This document shows, piece by piece, positions 9,616-18,252 of a stretch of DNA of 64,000 nt (positions within the stretch are counted from its first letter, which is position 1; each line of letters opens with the position of its first letter). The notes beneath the pieces are model-generated. The model searched no databases and was not told the origin of the DNA. It saw only the letters and a program-made list of their open reading frames with translations. Made by a program: the position numbers and the translations under genes. Source of the stretch: Desulfobulbaceae bacterium BRH_c16a (GTDB lineage Bacteria; Desulfobacterota; Desulfobulbia; Desulfobulbales; Desulfocapsaceae). The DNA is taken from positions 1-64,000 of the forward strand of contig LADS01000060.1 in NCBI GenBank assembly GCA_000961725.1. Direction: 5' to 3'.

Positions 9616-10944
9616 ATGGCACGTACCCTCAGCGATATATTGACCTCGACACACGACAATGCCGAGATCGACAATGCAAGCCGGTTTTTCCCAAAACTCC
9701 CTGGGAGCTTGGCACAGACCGGGCTGCAGGAGATCTTTATTGAAAATCTGGTCTGCAAAATCCTCCTCCAGCATGGCTCGCTCTCAGGCCAGGAAATTGC
9801 TCAGACCCTGGGACTTCCGGCGAAAATCATCGGCGACCTGCTGTATGGCTTGAAGCAGCGGTTGATTCTTGCCTATCAGGCAACATCGGGAATAAACGAT
9901 TTTCATTATATCTTAACCGAAACCGGCAGACAAAAAGCCCTGTTGGCACGGGAGCAATCTAATTATACCGGCACGGCACCGGTCACCTTCGCGGATTATC
10001 TGACCAGCATCGAAAAGCAGTCGATCGCCAACGAGCATCCCGGCCGTTTAGAACTGGAACATGCCCTTGCCGGGCTCGTTCTGGCCAAGGATTTTTATGA
10101 ACTTCTTGGCCCAGCGGTCAATTCGGCACGGGGCATCTTTATCTATGGGGCGCCGGGCAACGGCAAGACAGAGGTCGCCACCCGAGTCGCCAAATGTTTT
10201 GCGGAGACAATATACATTCCCAAAACTCTCATTGTCGAGGGCCAACTGATTCAACTCTACGACCCGCAATGCCATACTTTGGTACCTGCCGGTCTCGATC
10301 CCCTGCAGGAAATCAGCGACCGCCGCTGGCTGAAGATAGAACGCCCGGCAGTAATTGTCGGCGGCGAGATGGATCTCGAATCCCTGGAGATCGGCCATAA
10401 CGTCCAGACAAAAATATGCGAAGCCTCGCTTCAACTGAAAGGCAACAGCGGAATTTTCGTCATCGATGATTTCGGCCGTCAGCGGGTGGGCCCGGAAAAG
10501 CTGCTCAACCGGTGGATTTTACCTCTTGAGAAACGCATTGACTACCTGACATTGCCAAGCGGCAACAAGATCCTGGTGCCCTTCAATGCTCTTTTAGTCT
10601 TTTGTTCAAACATCGACCCGGCCTGGATTCTCGACGAGGCCTTCCTGCGAAGAATCCCTTACAAGATTTGCCTGGAAGATCCGGACGAAGAACAATTCAC
10701 CGAGATATTTATTGCTGCCGCCAAACAGCTGGATGTCCCTTACGACAGCAGTTGTGTTGAATACCTGCTGGCAACATACTATCGCGGGATCAGGCCGATG
10801 CGTGGGTGTCATCCTAGGGATATTTTGCAGCAGTTGACAAATATCGCGATATATGAGAAGCGGGTGGCGCAGATGACGAGAACAGATTTGGACAGGGCAA
10901 TAAGGCTTTATTTTACTGCCATAGAAAGCAAAGCGGACGCCTAG
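9616..10944 (+). CDS. Winged-helix AAA+ ATPase at head of Tad locus, function unknown
   Basis: 442 aa from the ATG at 9616, which has a weak GGAAAA upstream; ATG 9598 and TTG 9499 are alternatives. Residues about 35-110 look like a winged helix (SGQEIAQTLGLPAKIIGDLLYGLKQ, in pieces). The AAA+ core starts near residue 175: Walker A GAPGNGKTE, Walker B GIFVIDDFG, sensor 1 LVFCSNID, and an arginine pair FLRRIPYK. A C-terminal lid domain follows (YYRGIRPMRGCHPRDIL). It resembles MoxR or helicase-loader type AAA+ proteins in general layout but I cannot place it in a named family. Position 300 bp before the pilin gene suggests a regulatory or remodelling role in pilus production. That role is inferred from neighbourhood only. 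Confidence 0.85.
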   Translation: MARTLSDILTSTHDNAEIDNASRFFPKLPGSLAQTGLQEIFIENLVCKILLQHGSLSGQEIAQTLGLPAKIIGDLLYGLKQRLILAYQATSGINDFHYILTETGRQKALLAREQSNYTGTAPVTFADYLTSIEKQSIANEHPGRLELEHALAGLVLAKDFYELLGPAVNSARGIFIYGAPGNGKTEVATRVAKCFAETIYIPKTLIVEGQLIQLYDPQCHTLVPAGLDPLQEISDRRWLKIERPAVIVGGEMDLESLEIGHNVQTKICEASLQLKGNSGIFVIDDFGRQRVGPEKLLNRWILPLEKRIDYLTLPSGNKILVPFNALLVFCSNIDPAWILDEAFLRRIPYKICLEDPDEEQFTEIFIAAAKQLDVPYDSSCVEYLLATYYRGIRPMRGCHPRDILQQLTNIAIYEKRVAQMTRTDLDRAIRLYFTAIESKADA

Positions 10945-11246
10945 CCGGGTATCTTAGGAAAATCGGAATGCGATTTCTGTAAAACAGAACAAACAAACCC
11001 AGTCTAACTTTCAATAAAAATCGTCATAAAATATTAATTTTCACATAAATAATAAGATTTAAGATAAATAACAACTGGGCTCATATATTGCTAGGTATTA
11101 TTGAATCGAAATTACATTTGGTATCCGATCACGATGTACAGCTATGATTGATACTGCTCCATCGATTTGATTGCGTACCGGTCTGAGCCTCTTACGGAAT
11201 AATTCCATACGGGGTAACACAAACAATCTAAACTAGGAGATACACC
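10945..11246. promoter_or_regulatory. AT-rich leader of flp pilin gene
   Basis: About 300 bp with no coding potential. It carries GCTAGGTATTATT at 11090-11102, sharing CTAGGTATTAT with the region upstream of the AAA+ gene. TATTAT at 11096-11101 could be a -10 box but no good -35 lies 16-18 bp upstream, so activation by a factor is plausible. Confidence 0.4.
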
Positions 11247-11435
11247 ATGAAAAAGCTTATGAACAAAATGAGTAATTTTCTGCGGGAAGAAGATGGCGCA
11301 ACTGCACCTGAGTATGGGCTTATTGCTGCTCTTATCGCTGTAGTGATTATTGTTGCGGTTACGGCAACAGGAACAGCAGTTAGCGACGTGTTTGACCAAA
11401 TATCAGCAGGTATGACTGGTATGACTGGCGTATAA
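11247..11435 (+). CDS. flp: Flp/Fap-type pilin
   Basis: 62 aa, the normal size of Flp pilins. A short basic leader ends in EEDGATAPEYGLIAALIAVV, with the prepilin peptidase site after Gly, Glu at mature position 5-6 followed by Tyr, and one hydrophobic helix. CTAGGAGATACACC before the ATG gives a good ribosome site. It is the major subunit of the Tad pilus, processed by the CpaA peptidase encoded next. The usual ATAIEYGLIA core reads ATAPEYGLIA here, a conservative variant. Confidence 0.95.
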   Translation: MKKLMNKMSNFLREEDGATAPEYGLIAALIAVVIIVAVTATGTAVSDVFDQISAGMTGMTGV

Positions 11436-11478
11436 ATTCAAAAAGACCTCAACGTTCAATAAGAAAATCATTACGCTC

Positions 11479-11524
11479 ACATCAGATAGTTCTGTATATT
11501 TTTAACATACAAGCTATCTGATGT
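11479..11524 (+). terminator. Stem-loop between flp and cpaA
   Basis: ACATCAGATAG at 11479-11489 and CTATCTGATGT at 11514-11524 form an 11-bp perfect inverted repeat with a 24-nt AU-rich loop. No U-run follows, so it is more likely a leaky terminator or mRNA-stabilising structure that keeps pilin transcript in excess over the assembly genes. Confidence 0.55.
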
Positions 11525-11705
11525 ACCGCCCAAAAGGAAATGCTCGACAGGAAGAGATATGAAAAACATTACAGAAAATAATGCAGACAGCAGCAATATA
11601 GTACTTCCACCGGCAGTAATATAAAGTGAGGCACTATTTTAATCAGATTTTCACCTCGTTCTTTTGTGACACACAAGTTACCATTATACATATAAGAAAG
11701 ATACC

Positions 11706-12278
11706 GTGCAGCAAATCGAAACCAACATTTTATTAATATTCTTTCTCTACGGTGCGCTATCAATAACCCTGATCATCTGCGCCATTACTGATCTTCAGCA
11801 ACGTCGTATCCCTAATATATTGACCTATCCTACGGTCTTAACAGCTCTACCGGCGTATTGGTTTATCGGAGGATGGGATGGTTTGGTATTTAGTCTTGGA
11901 GGGCTCGTTTTGGGCTTTTCGGTACTTTTTTTGCCCTATCTCCTAGGCGGTATGGGCGCTGGAGACGTCAAGCTGATGAGTGCAGTCGGTGCCGTTCTAG
12001 GCTTCCAACAGACGGCTGTTTCTTTCTTGTTTATTGTAGTTTGCGGCGGGATCATGGCTCTTGGATTCATGGCCTATCGTCGTTCTCTCAAAGACACACT
12101 GTCAAAGACCTTTCTCTCAATTTTGTATCTGGGGATGCATCGTGACACATCACTTCTCAAGGTCGATAAAAATAAAAATACCCAGGAAAGTATTCCCTAC
12201 GGTGTTGCCATCACCAGTGGTGTCTTCCTGTTTTTTTTATATCTGATGCTTAACAATAAAACCTTACCTTCATTTTAA
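11706..12278 (+). CDS. cpaA: Prepilin peptidase CpaA/TadV (A24 family)
   Basis: 190 aa membrane protein with about six hydrophobic segments. The two aspartates of the A24 aspartic peptidase site are visible: ITDLQQRRIPN near residue 30 and GMGAGDVKLMSAVG near residue 80. The start is GTG at 11706 with AAGAAAG upstream. It cleaves the leader of Flp and of the TadE/TadG pseudopilins. It lacks the N-methylation domain of larger PilD enzymes, as is typical of Tad peptidases. Confidence 0.93.
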   Translation: MQQIETNILLIFFLYGALSITLIICAITDLQQRRIPNILTYPTVLTALPAYWFIGGWDGLVFSLGGLVLGFSVLFLPYLLGGMGAGDVKLMSAVGAVLGFQQTAVSFLFIVVCGGIMALGFMAYRRSLKDTLSKTFLSILYLGMHRDTSLLKVDKNKNTQESIPYGVAITSGVFLFFLYLMLNNKTLPSF

Positions 12279-12335
12279 TTCTTTAAACAAGATATTTACG
12301 CGAGATAAATTTCCAAACCGGGCGAGAGGGGAAAA

Positions 12336-13199
12336 ATGAATAAATCTGCACGAATACTCTTTCTGGTCGTAGCCCTTACGGCAGCGGCTCTGGTCAGCTA
12401 TGTCGTCTACCAGAAAACTGGTGTAGGACCCACGGCTTCGGCCACTGAAGTAAAACAGAATATCACTGAAATAGCCGTGGCGGCCCGCACGCTTGACAGG
12501 GGGGCTAAAATCACTGCGCAGGATGTGCGAATGGCTGCCTTTCTGAAGGACACTTTGCCGGCAGGTCATTTTATCGATCTCAGCAAAGCCATCGACAGGA
12601 TAGTACTCAAGCCGATTCAGCCGAGCGAACCGGTATTCGAATCGTCACTTGCGCCCACCGATGTCACCAAGGGCGGCATGGCGGCGATTATCAACCCGCA
12701 GAAACGAGCCATGGCGGTCAAGGTCGATGAAGTTATCGGTGTTGCCGGCTTCCTGCAACCCGGCCATCTGGTTGACGTTCTCGTTTCAGTCCAGAAACCC
12801 GGGGAGCAAAAAGATCAGATAACCAAGACGGTACTGGAAAACATCCCGGTTCTCTCGATTGGAACCCAATCGGAGGACAACGCCGATAAGACGCCAAAAA
12901 AAGTGACTGTGGTCACCTTGGAGGTTGACCTTGAAGAAGGCGAAAAACTTGCCCTCGCAGTCAATGAAGGAAGGATTCAGCTCGCCCTGCGAGGTTATAC
13001 CGATACCGAACAGATACTTACCAAAGGCATCAACATCGCATCCCTCCTGAAATCATATGCCACAGCGAGCAATGAACCGGTCGTCGTGAATAAAGAAAAA
13101 GATGCTCCCCGCCCTAAACAGCCGGTGGCGAAACCACAGTTTGTCGTCGAGGTAATGAACGGAAATAAGGTTAACAAAATAGCCCTGGGTTCCAACTAG
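12336..13199 (+). CDS. cpaB: Flp pilus assembly protein CpaB/RcpC
   Basis: 287 aa. An N-terminal signal-anchor helix (ILFLVVALTAAALVSYVVY) precedes an SAF domain (EIAVAARTLDRGAKITAQDV) and the CpaB/RcpC region with the motif RAMAVKVDEVIGVAGFLQPG. It is a periplasmic component thought to work with the CpaC secretin. GAGAGGGGAAAA precedes the ATG. cpaC starts only 11 nt downstream. The C-terminal tail is Lys/Pro-rich. Confidence 0.93.
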   Translation: MNKSARILFLVVALTAAALVSYVVYQKTGVGPTASATEVKQNITEIAVAARTLDRGAKITAQDVRMAAFLKDTLPAGHFIDLSKAIDRIVLKPIQPSEPVFESSLAPTDVTKGGMAAIINPQKRAMAVKVDEVIGVAGFLQPGHLVDVLVSVQKPGEQKDQITKTVLENIPVLSIGTQSEDNADKTPKKVTVVTLEVDLEEGEKLALAVNEGRIQLALRGYTDTEQILTKGINIASLLKSYATASNEPVVVNKEKDAPRPKQPVAKPQFVVEVMNGNKVNKIALGSN

Positions 13200-13210
13200 A
13201 GAGGAAAGGA

Positions 13211-14677
13211 ATGGAGAAGACCAATCGTAGAAGACAAAGACTTGCACTGATATTCATCGGATGCCTCTTTAGCATTGCTCTGGGGATTGTTCCTGTCCTG
13301 GCGGCGGAAAACATCAGGGCAGATGTCGTCATCGATACAGACCTTGGCAGGCAGATCAATCTGACAGTAAATAAACTCGCCAAGCTGAAATCTTCGCAGA
13401 TGATTGCCAGAGCACTGGTGGTCAACCCTGAAATAGCAGAGATTTTTGCCTCGTCAACACAGTCGCCAAACTGGGTATTTGTCAGCGGCAAGTCGGTCGG
13501 CACCACCCAGCTGACACTCTGGGAAAAAAACAATGAACTTATAGGAACTTATGAAATTGTAGTAACCGCAGACCTGACTGAGCTAAAAAAAAGTATCCAT
13601 GATATTTTCCCCGGAGAAAATATCGAGGTCAGATCTTCCGGCGAATATCTGACTCTGACAGGCACGGTAACCAGTGCGGAGAAGCTGCCCAAAGTCCTCA
13701 AACTCGCCCAGGCATATGCTCACACAAAGGACGATAAAGAGGAAAAGGTAATAAACCTGCTCCAGGTAGGCGGTATCCAGCAGGTGATGCTGGAGGTGCG
13801 TATAGCGGAGATCTCTAAATCGCTTGGCAGCGAACTTGGCGTGAACTTTGCCATAGCCGGAAACGATGCATTCGGCCTGAGCCTTCTGGACAACCTGACT
13901 GCCATCCCGGAAGAGGGTTGGCCCGGCAATCCCATCACAATCTCAAATTCCATCAACGCAGCACTCGGCTTTATATCCGGCGACACAGTTCTTGTGGCAA
14001 TCGATGCCTTGCAGCAAGAAGGTATGCTGCAGGTACTTGCCCGGCCGACACTGATTGCACAAAGCGGGCAAAGCGCGAGTTTTCTCGCCGGAGGCGAGTT
14101 CCCCTACCCTGTCGCATCTTCCTTTGAACGATTTTCCATAGAATGGAAACCCTTTGGAATAGGCTTGACTTTTACCCCGACGGTGCTGGGCAATGATACC
14201 ATCTCCCTGGTCGTCTCCCCGGAGGTATCGGATCTCGACTTCACCAAGACCGTCTCGTTTGCCGGCTATGTTGTGCCGGCTATCGATACCCGCCGTATGT
14301 CAACAGTAGTGGAGTTGAAAGACAATCAAAGTTTTGCCATTGCCGGATTGCTGAAAGATTATGTACGGGAATCGATAAGCAAATTCCCGATCCTGGGAGA
14401 TATCCCCATTCTTGGTGCACTGTTCAGAAGCACGCGATACCAGAAAGACGAAACCGAGCTGCTCGTTATCGTCACCCCCCACCTGGTGAACCCTGTAGAC
14501 GCAGCGACGCTGCCTTTACCAACCGATTCATTTGAAGACCCGACACCCTTTGAAATCTTGATGCTTGGCATGATGGAAAAATGGCACGATCCCCAACTGC
14601 AAGCCGGTAATTCTCCAAGCCAAACCGGGACTAAACCGGTGATGGAAGGTGACTTCGGATATATCGTTCCGGAGTAG
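13211..14677 (+). CDS. cpaC: Tad outer-membrane secretin CpaC/RcpA
   Basis: 488 aa with signal peptide (LIFIGCLFSIALGIVPVLAA). The N-terminal pilus-assembly domain includes NPEIAEIFASS, a BON-like segment follows, and the secretin core contains VEVRIAEISKSLGSELGVNF-type sequence, AGGEFPYPV and the late motif FPILGDIPILGALFRS. It forms the gated outer-membrane channel for the Flp pilus. It sits between cpaB and a small putative lipoprotein that might be its partner. Confidence 0.95.
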   Translation: MEKTNRRRQRLALIFIGCLFSIALGIVPVLAAENIRADVVIDTDLGRQINLTVNKLAKLKSSQMIARALVVNPEIAEIFASSTQSPNWVFVSGKSVGTTQLTLWEKNNELIGTYEIVVTADLTELKKSIHDIFPGENIEVRSSGEYLTLTGTVTSAEKLPKVLKLAQAYAHTKDDKEEKVINLLQVGGIQQVMLEVRIAEISKSLGSELGVNFAIAGNDAFGLSLLDNLTAIPEEGWPGNPITISNSINAALGFISGDTVLVAIDALQQEGMLQVLARPTLIAQSGQSASFLAGGEFPYPVASSFERFSIEWKPFGIGLTFTPTVLGNDTISLVVSPEVSDLDFTKTVSFAGYVVPAIDTRRMSTVVELKDNQSFAIAGLLKDYVRESISKFPILGDIPILGALFRSTRYQKDETELLVIVTPHLVNPVDAATLPLPTDSFEDPTPFEILMLGMMEKWHDPQLQAGNSPSQTGTKPVMEGDFGYIVPE

Positions 14678-14749
14678 TTCTCTCGTCAAATGTAAACTGT
14701 TGATCGCGATGCGCCTTGTGTGATGATTTCCGAATACTGGAGGAAGACA

Positions 14750-15037
14750 ATGAAAAATCTATGTGGGTTCACCACCCTGATAATTATTTGGCTCGGTCTT
14801 GGCCTCGGTTGCACCAAACAACCTACCCGTGTCGACGCATTTTATGGCACGGCCTACGAACTGGCTAAAGTAACCCAGATAAGTAATTTGGACGCCGGTA
14901 TCCATACCGGTCCGCCGACCGGACTTGAAGGGCCGGTTGCCGCAAAAGTGATTGATCGCTATCAAAAGGGTTTTGAGGCACCTGCCGCCAAGACCGAAAG
15001 CTATTCCATCACTGTAGGCGGCATGACTAAAAAATGA
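14750..15037 (+). CDS. Small putative lipoprotein in the Tad operon
   Basis: 95 aa. The start is ATG 14750 with GGAGG six bases upstream. A hydrophobic leader ends in LGLGLGC, an imperfect lipobox with Gly at -3. The mature part is only about 75 residues and contains no domain I recognise. It occupies the position of the CpaD/RcpB lipoprotein in other Tad loci but is far shorter and shows no clear similarity. It may be a reduced pilotin-like partner of the secretin; this is a guess from position. Confidence 0.7.
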   Translation: MKNLCGFTTLIIIWLGLGLGCTKQPTRVDAFYGTAYELAKVTQISNLDAGIHTGPPTGLEGPVAAKVIDRYQKGFEAPAAKTESYSITVGGMTKK

Positions 15038-15213
15038 TGCTTCGCAGAGAACACCACATTGGCATTTTCGTTCGGCGAGAGCCTTTTGTTCGACCAGCCG
15101 GCCCAGAACGACTGGATCAAAAGACACTGTTCCGGTTTACACCGGAATGACGTACCCCCTATTTGAGGTTGTTATGAGAACATCAAACATGATTACTAAA
15201 TGGAGGGACTACG

Positions 15214-15669
15214 ATGTTTAAATCTGAGAAAGGCGTTTCAGCCGTTGAGTTTGCCCTGATTGCCCCTCTTCTCTTTGTCCTCACTTTTGGCATCATTGAG
15301 TTCAGCATTCTGCTCTTTGACAAGGCCGTAGTGACGAATGCCTCAAGAGAAGGTGCCCGCGCTGCTATAGTTCGTGCTTATGACGGCACTGTATACGATC
15401 CATTAACTTTGGCTGAGATAACTGCGGTGGTGGACCAATATGTTGAGAATTATCTTATAAGCCTTGGCGGAACAAGTACAGCGGAAACAGATGTCGAACA
15501 TATTGCACCTGACGGAACAGCAGCTGCAGCAATCGGGGGCGATGTCATCGTCACGGTAAACTATACCTACAATTTCCTGGTTTTCCAGTTTCTCATCAGC
15601 CTCCTCGGAGGGAGTGAATTTAACGATGGCATTCAACTGGCTGGAACAACAATAATGAGGATGGAATAG
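15214..15669 (+). CDS. tadE: TadE-like pseudopilin
   Basis: 151 aa. The N-terminus KSEKGVSAVEFALIAPLLFVL is a classic TadE leader and helix with processing after Gly and Glu at +5. The remainder is a small periplasmic domain with NASREGARAAIVRAYD, the conserved TadE core. TGGAGGGACTACG precedes the ATG. tadG follows after 18 nt. Confidence 0.93.
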   Translation: MFKSEKGVSAVEFALIAPLLFVLTFGIIEFSILLFDKAVVTNASREGARAAIVRAYDGTVYDPLTLAEITAVVDQYVENYLISLGGTSTAETDVEHIAPDGTAAAAIGGDVIVTVNYTYNFLVFQFLISLLGGSEFNDGIQLAGTTIMRME

Positions 15670-15687
15670 TCACATAGGGGGCTTGCG

Positions 15688-16956
15688 ATGAAGACTTCCA
15701 GCAAAACATTAAATAACGAGAAAGGGGCAACGATTGTCTTTGTCGCCATCATCCTCGGGGTGCTTATGATGTTTGCCGCACTCACCATTGACGTCGGCCA
15801 TCTGTACGGTGTCCGTAATGAGCTTCAAGATGCCGCCGATGCCGGAGCGCTTGCCGGTGCGAGTGTATTGTTTGATAGTGACAGCACATTAAACCGTGAT
15901 GCTGCCCTTGCTGAAGGGCATCGGATTGCTCTAGCCAATAAAACGGGCAATCAGTTTGTTGTTGAAAAAACTGTAGAGACCGGACACTGGTCTTTTTCCT
16001 CAAAAACATTCACTGCCAATGATACCACAGAACAGGCTCCCTGGCATGGACGTTCCATGGCCCAGTTGGATATTGATAATAACTTTATCAATGCTGTCAG
16101 GGTACAGACAGACAGAAGCAACGCCCCATCCTTTTTTGCCCGAATTTTTGGATACGACGAGTTTTTAGTCAGTACCGACGCTGTCGCCTATATTGGTTTC
16201 GCCGGAACTATCAATCCAGAAGAAATTGATCGTCCTATAGCTATCTGCAGAGATGCCATCGTTAAAAATGATGCACTCGACTTTAAAGATGCTGAACTCG
16301 ACTGCAACATGGGCAGGATGTTGAACAGTGGCGGCAATGCAAATACATCAATGACGGCGATGTGGACAAACTACACCCAGGATCCTTGTTCAACTGCAAG
16401 CAGCAGCAGCATGAATGCACTGACTGAGGATTGCAGCACAGGCAACCCGACTACACTCAACTATGGCGAAGGCATAGGAAGTCAGAACGGTGTGCAGGAT
16501 AATATTCTCGACAATATTGTTGACTGTTGGATAGCCGCCGCCGATTCGGACAACGATGACATCCCCGACACCCTATGGCCGCTTCTCCTGCCGGTAGTTG
16601 AGTGCGGTGTATCCAACACCTGCGCTCCCCTGGTCGGCGCAGTTCAAATAGATGTAGTATGGATCATTCACCAGAATGATCCACAGATGAACGATGTACC
16701 GCTCAAGATGGATGACTGGGAATGCAGCACCACACCGGCCACACAAGATGAGCGGTTTACCTGTTGGAAAGAGTTTGTCGACCATTTCGACCTGCAGAAT
16801 GTTACCGGTGCACCTGCCACCGATGCGGATTATGAGGAAATGTATCAAAAGAAAAATCTTTTTTTCCTTCCAAGCTGCGATCTTCACGAACCTACAGGGC
16901 ACACTGGCGGCGAGAACTTTGGTGTTCTTGCCGAGATACCAGTCCTTGTTGAATAA
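15688..16956 (+). CDS. tadG: TadG-like Flp pilus assembly protein
   Basis: 422 aa. The N-terminus (NEKGATIVFVAIILGVLMMF) is TadE/G-type, followed by DVGHLYGVRNELQDAADAGALAGA, the hallmark TadG sequence. The C-terminal 250 residues are extracytoplasmic, Cys-rich and of uncertain fold; I do not see the MIDAS of a VWA domain found in some TadG proteins. Probable role: minor pseudopilin or envelope anchoring factor for the Tad machine. Confidence 0.88.
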   Translation: MKTSSKTLNNEKGATIVFVAIILGVLMMFAALTIDVGHLYGVRNELQDAADAGALAGASVLFDSDSTLNRDAALAEGHRIALANKTGNQFVVEKTVETGHWSFSSKTFTANDTTEQAPWHGRSMAQLDIDNNFINAVRVQTDRSNAPSFFARIFGYDEFLVSTDAVAYIGFAGTINPEEIDRPIAICRDAIVKNDALDFKDAELDCNMGRMLNSGGNANTSMTAMWTNYTQDPCSTASSSSMNALTEDCSTGNPTTLNYGEGIGSQNGVQDNILDNIVDCWIAAADSDNDDIPDTLWPLLLPVVECGVSNTCAPLVGAVQIDVVWIIHQNDPQMNDVPLKMDDWECSTTPATQDERFTCWKEFVDHFDLQNVTGAPATDADYEEMYQKKNLFFLPSCDLHEPTGHTGGENFGVLAEIPVLVE

Positions 16957-17028
16957 CCGACCGAGTCATTCCGTCAAGCGGAGAATGAGATCATGAATGC
17001 AAAGATAATTATGTCGGAAGGAACCAAT

Positions 17029-18192
17029 ATGAGCAATAAAGCAAATCTCTTGTCCGTTCAATTTGCCATTAAAACACCGGAGGTTCGCGACAGCTTGACC
17101 AGGATCGTGAAAGGCTTAAAGGGTTTTTCCCTGCAGGAAGACAAAAATACCCCTCGGGTCGATATCCTCGTCCTCGAGATCGGCGAAAGTCCGGAGTCCG
17201 AATTCGAAACCATCTCGGCCCTGCTCAAGGAAAATGTGGTTGAAACCCTGTTCCTTACTTCAGCCAGAATGACGCCGGATGTCCTCCTGCCGGCATTACG
17301 GGCCGGAGCAAAAGAATTTTTCCAGCAGCCGATTAATAAAGATGAGGTGGTCGAGGCATTCCAGAAAATTCTCCTCAAATCCCGGCGGAACGATCAGGTT
17401 GGCGAGGATACTACCAGACTGGGCAAAATTTTCAGCGTTCTCGGCGCAAAAGGCGGCGTCGGCACGACCACCTTTGCAGTCAATCTGGCTGCAAGCATCC
17501 AGGCAAGGGACAAGGAAAAACTTGTCGCCCTTGTAGACATGAATATTCTCCTTGGCGAAGTCCCCCTATTCCTCGATCTTGAGACGGACACCGACTGGGA
17601 AGAAATCGGCAAAAATTTCAGCAGACTTGATGCGGCCTATCTGCAAAGCGCAATGGCCAGACATTCGTCCGGTGTATATGTACTGCCGGCGCCTAGCAAA
17701 CTGAATACAGAGACCCACCTGCCGTCCGGATTTCTCTTCCAACTCCTGCGATCGATGCGGCGATTTTTTGATTATATCGTTGTCGACAGCGGCATGTATA
17801 TCGATGATGCCTCGTTCAAGATATTTGCTGAATCGGAAGCGGTCTATCTCGTTTCCATTCTCAGCCTGCCCTGCCTGATCAATGTCCGAAAACTGCAGGA
17901 CTCAATCCTTACAACCGGAGGAGTCGCTAAAGATAAGATCCATATCGTTGCCAATCGTTTTGAAAGAAAGGCGCAGATCAGCCTGCCTGAAGCATCGAAA
18001 ATCATTGGCGGCAACATCAACTTGACGATCCCCAACAACTATTCGGTCGCCATGTCGGCCATTAATAATGGCAAAACCATTCCCGATATTGCGGGAAGTT
18101 GCGATGTAGCAAAGGTTTACAAGAAGCTTGCCGCCTCAATCGTCGAACTGGCAATAGAACGACCGGGCGGTCTTTTCCGCTGGTTCAGATAG
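17029..18192 (+). CDS. cpaE: Tad localisation ATPase CpaE/TadZ
   Basis: 387 aa from ATG 17029, preceded by GGAAGGAACCAAT; ATG 16993 is an alternative that adds 12 residues. The first 125 residues are a receiver-like domain. A MinD/ParA-type ATPase follows with deviant Walker A KGGVGTTTFAVNLA. Walker A' and B regions (LVALVDMNI; YIVVDSGMY) are visible. It polarises the Tad apparatus in other bacteria. cpaF follows after 60 nt. Confidence 0.92.
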   Translation: MSNKANLLSVQFAIKTPEVRDSLTRIVKGLKGFSLQEDKNTPRVDILVLEIGESPESEFETISALLKENVVETLFLTSARMTPDVLLPALRAGAKEFFQQPINKDEVVEAFQKILLKSRRNDQVGEDTTRLGKIFSVLGAKGGVGTTTFAVNLAASIQARDKEKLVALVDMNILLGEVPLFLDLETDTDWEEIGKNFSRLDAAYLQSAMARHSSGVYVLPAPSKLNTETHLPSGFLFQLLRSMRRFFDYIVVDSGMYIDDASFKIFAESEAVYLVSILSLPCLINVRKLQDSILTTGGVAKDKIHIVANRFERKAQISLPEASKIIGGNINLTIPNNYSVAMSAINNGKTIPDIAGSCDVAKVYKKLAASIVELAIERPGGLFRWFR

Positions 18193-18252
18193 GCGTAAAG
18201 ATCATATCTTGGCTAAGAATTATCAAACTTACATCTTTTTTGGGGTAAAAAA

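Noticed and set aside
11101..11130. Sigma-54 promoter before flp (TTTGGTATCC)
   Set aside because: No TTGC element at the correct spacing.
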